Shown here: positions 62,403 to 64,000 of the stretch, in pieces | How the letters are laid out: each line of letters starts with the position of its first letter | Numbering within the stretch: the stretch's first letter is position 1 | NCBI RefSeq assembly: GCF_003337565.1 | Contig: NZ_QPJL01000009.1 | Span: 1-64,000 of the forward strand | Length of the DNA stretch: 64,000 bases | Reading direction: 5' to 3' | From: Paracoccus lutimaris | GTDB taxonomy: Bacteria; Pseudomonadota; Alphaproteobacteria; Rhodobacterales; Rhodobacteraceae | Program-made: the position numbers and the translations under genes | Notes under the pieces: model-generated | Told to the model about the DNA's origin: nothing | The model's input: the letters and a program-made list of their open reading frames with translations, nothing else | The model's database searches: none

Positions 62403-63577
62403 GCGGCGGCACCCTGCCCCGCCCGGTGCCCGGTGGCCAGACAGGCGGTCAGCAGATAGCCCCCCGTCGGCGCCTCCCAGTCCAGCATCTCGCCAGCGGC
62501 GAAAACCCCCGGCAGGGCGCGCAATTCCAGGGCCGGGGTCAGGCTTTCGGCCTCGATCCCCCCGGCCGAGGAAATCGCCCGCGCAATCCCGAACGGCCCC
62601 TGATGACGCAGCCGCAGGCCTTTGACGCGCATGGCCAGCCGCTCGGGCTCATTGGGCAGGGGCTGGCCCCATTCCATCAGCAGCGCCGCGCGCAGGGGAT
62701 CGCCCAGCACGCGCCGCAGCCGGCTGCCGACCGACAGCTTCGCGGGCATCTGGGCAAAACGCCGCGCCAGTTCCTCACCGCCCAGATCGGGGGCCAGATC
62801 GACGAACACCTCGGCCCCGTCCCGAATGGCGCGGGCGACCTCATAGATGCCGCCGCCCTCGATCCCCTGCGCGGTGACGACCCATTCGCCCCGGCTGACC
62901 AGATCGCCCGCCTGCAGGGCGACGCCCTTGACCGCCTGCCCGAAATGCCGCGCCATCTGCACCGACCAGTTGACGCGAAAGCCCATATTCGCCGGCCGGA
63001 ACGGCGCGATCCCGACGCCCTTTTCCACAAGCCACGGCGCCCAGGCGGCATCCGATCCCAGCCTTGGCCAACTCGCCCCGCCAAGCCCCAGCACCACCAC
63101 GCGCGGCTGCAAGACCTCATCCCCGCCCGGCGTCTCAAAGCGCCAGCCCGCACCCTCAAACCCGCTCCAGCGCCAGCGGCTGAGCAGCTCAACCCCCTGC
63201 CCGGCCAATCGCGCCAGCCATGCCCGCAACAGGGGCGAGGCCTTCATCCCAACCGGAAACACCCGCCCGGTCGAGCCGGAAAACAGCTCAACCCCCAGCC
63301 CGCGCGCCCAGGCCATGACCTCGGCAGGTCCGAATTCTTTCATGTCCAAATATCCCGGGGGGGGCCGCAGGCCGGGGGCAGAGCCCCCATAATGCGCCTG
63401 AAACACCTCCCAGGGCTCGTCCTTGGTCAGGTTCAGCCCCGATTTCCCCGCCATCAGGAATTTTCGCGCCGGTGTCGGCATGGCCTCAGCCACCACCACC
63501 CGCGCCCCCTGCCCGGCCAGAACCTCGGCCGCCATCAGCCCCGCCGGTCCCGCGCCGATCACCAATGCCTCGGTCAC
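62378..63577 (-). CDS. BaiN-like FAD-dependent oxidoreductase (TIGR03862 type) with in-frame repeat
   Basis: The 399-residue flavoprotein has the FAD-binding loop LVIGAGPAGLMAAEVLA at residues 5-21, KFLMAGKSGLNLTKDEP near 38-54, GRVFPVGMKASPLLR near 100-114, and the C-terminal FAD contact AGGIEAESL then GGYLLTACLATG. Its function is not established; BaiN-type relatives reduce steroids or other substrates. The GTG start at 63577 overlaps the holA stop (GTGA) with GAGGGGGG upstream. Residues about 63-80 (GGSAPGLRPPPGYLDMKE) are encoded by a palindromic repeat also found in the hslV-hslU spacer, including an 8-base C tract. Confidence 0.87.
   Translation of the reverse strand: MTEALVIGAGPAGLMAAEVLAGQGARVVVAEAMPTPARKFLMAGKSGLNLTKDEPWEVFQAHYGGSAPGLRPPPGYLDMKEFGPAEVMAWARGLGVELFSGSTGRVFPVGMKASPLLRAWLARLAGQGVELLSRWRWSGFEGAGWRFETPGGDEVLQPRVVVLGLGGASWPRLGSDAAWAPWLVEKGVGIAPFRPANMGFRVNWSVQMARHFGQAVKGVALQAGDLVSRGEWVVTAQGIEGGGIYEVARAIRDGAEVFVDLAPDLGGEELARRFAQMPAKLSVGSRLRRVLGDPLRAALLMEWGQPLPNEPERLAMRVKGLRLRHQGPFGIARAISSAGGIEAESLTPALELRALPGVFAAGEMLDWEAPTGGYLLTACLATGHRAGQGAAAYLAEARR
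63337..63388 (-). repeat. GC-rich palindromic (REP-like) element, copy inside a coding region
   Basis: On the minus strand the element has GGGGGC-TCT-GCCCCC, then GGCC-TGC-GGCC, a run of eight C, GGGATATTTGG and ATGAAAGAA. It matches the intergenic copy at 40479-40536 in order and orientation; the second hairpin keeps its pairing although the loop and length differ. It is read in frame by the flavoprotein gene. Confidence 0.8.
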
Positions 63578-64000
63578 CGGCCCCCCCTCGGCATCATGCA
63601 CAGCCGCAAAAGCATCCGCTCCATCAGCGCCATGGCCGGCGCCCGAGAGGAGGATCGCAGCGTCAGGTCGGTCTCGATCAACTGGTGCATGGCGTCCTCC
63701 AGCGCGCGCATGCCCCAATCCTGCGCCTGCCGGATCATGCGGTCGCGGCGCGGGCCAAAGACCGGCGGGCGCAGCCGCGCAAACCCGGCCCCCGGCCCCC
63801 CGGGATCCGAGGCGCCGGAATGCAGCGCCCGGAAATGGCGCAGGGCGGCGATGCACAGGGTCACCGGCGCGATCCCCTGCCCCTCGATGCGCCGCATCAG
63901 CCCGCCGAAATCCTTGGCGCGGCCCTCGGCCACGCAGTCGATCAGGTCATCCACCTCGGCCTCGATGGTGGCGGGGGCAAGGGCTGCGATCTCGGTCGGC
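63574..64000 (-). CDS. holA: DNA polymerase III delta subunit, C-terminal part (5' end outside window)
   Basis: The frame is open to the right window edge and ends at 63574, giving about 141 residues. Recognisable delta-subunit features are VDDLIDCVAEGRAKDF, then LRHFRALH, PPVFGPRRDRMIRQAQDWG (in parts), and ETDLTLRSSSRAPAMALMERMLLRL near the end. HolA opens the beta sliding clamp within the clamp loader. The stop overlaps the start of the flavoprotein gene by four bases, so they are probably co-transcribed. Confidence 0.85.
   Translation of the reverse strand, partial: PTEIAALAPATIEAEVDDLIDCVAEGRAKDFGGLMRRIEGQGIAPVTLCIAALRHFRALHSGASDPGGPGAGFARLRPPVFGPRRDRMIRQAQDWGMRALEDAMHQLIETDLTLRSSSRAPAMALMERMLLRLCMMPRGGR

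Overview
The window is high-GC chromosomal DNA, densely coding, from an alphaproteobacterium of the Rhodobacterales; a Paracoccus-like genus fits best. This assignment rests on protein families and gene order: the RegB / SenC-RegA-HvrA redox cluster, the PhyR-NepR-EcfG-kinase stress cluster, a three-gene sulfolipid operon (sqdB-sqdD-sqdC), alphaproteobacterial AddAB next to a TsaE-AmgK fusion and MurU, and hslVU near smr-timA-fxsA-secB. No rRNA, tRNA, CRISPR array or prophage was seen.

Layout. 1-4.2 kb is an accessory region. An IS256-family element runs in from the left edge and has cut off the 5' part of an RTX (calcium-binding nonapeptide repeat) gene; two intact RTX paralogues follow in tandem. 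4.2-12.3 kb holds an aldehyde dehydrogenase, a 1-Cys peroxiredoxin, an acyltransferase and a glycosyltransferase, pnp and putP. 12.6-16.7 kb holds a YdeI-like protein and the general stress response module: phyR divergent from nepR-ecfG-histidine kinase, with an EcfG-type promoter between them. 16.7-20.4 kb carries a BrkB-family protein, dnaQ, coaE, aroE and an Rrf2 regulator. 20.5-23.5 kb is the sulfoquinovosyl-diacylglycerol operon. 23.5-27.1 kb is a run of small enzymes (free Met-R-sulfoxide reductase, GFA protein, LysE exporter, pseudouridine synthase, Tat-exported metallohydrolase, VOC protein).

27-30 kb has truB, a DUF2233 protein, rbfA and dapB. 30.1-38.9 kb is a tightly overlapping unit tsaE/amgK-murU-addB-addA followed by trxA, which joins tRNA t6A formation, cell-wall sugar recycling and double-strand break repair. 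38.9-45.4 kb has a surface-carbohydrate gene, hslV-hslU, a small stress-type membrane protein with its own EcfG promoter, smr, timA, fxsA, secB and an HD hydrolase. 45.4-46.0 kb is a poorly coding gap that may hold a permease remnant. 46-49 kb is hvrA-regA-senC divergent from regB. 49-55.6 kb carries a PAS protein, MTA/SAH nucleosidase, a DUF4139 protein, asd and a nitronate monooxygenase. 55.6-59.5 kb is a minus-strand surface-glycan operon (GT2, MFS, GT4, GT29-like). The right end has a periplasmic acid phosphatase, an MFS transporter, a GST, a BaiN-like flavoprotein and the 3' part of holA.

Most unusual signals: a GC-rich palindromic element present in the hslV-hslU spacer and again translated in frame inside the flavoprotein gene; three TGACGTCA palindromes at an exact 25-bp period between dapB and tsaE/amgK; a CGTCATNATGACG palindrome shared by two promoter regions; and an exact EcfG promoter in front of a 59-residue membrane protein.
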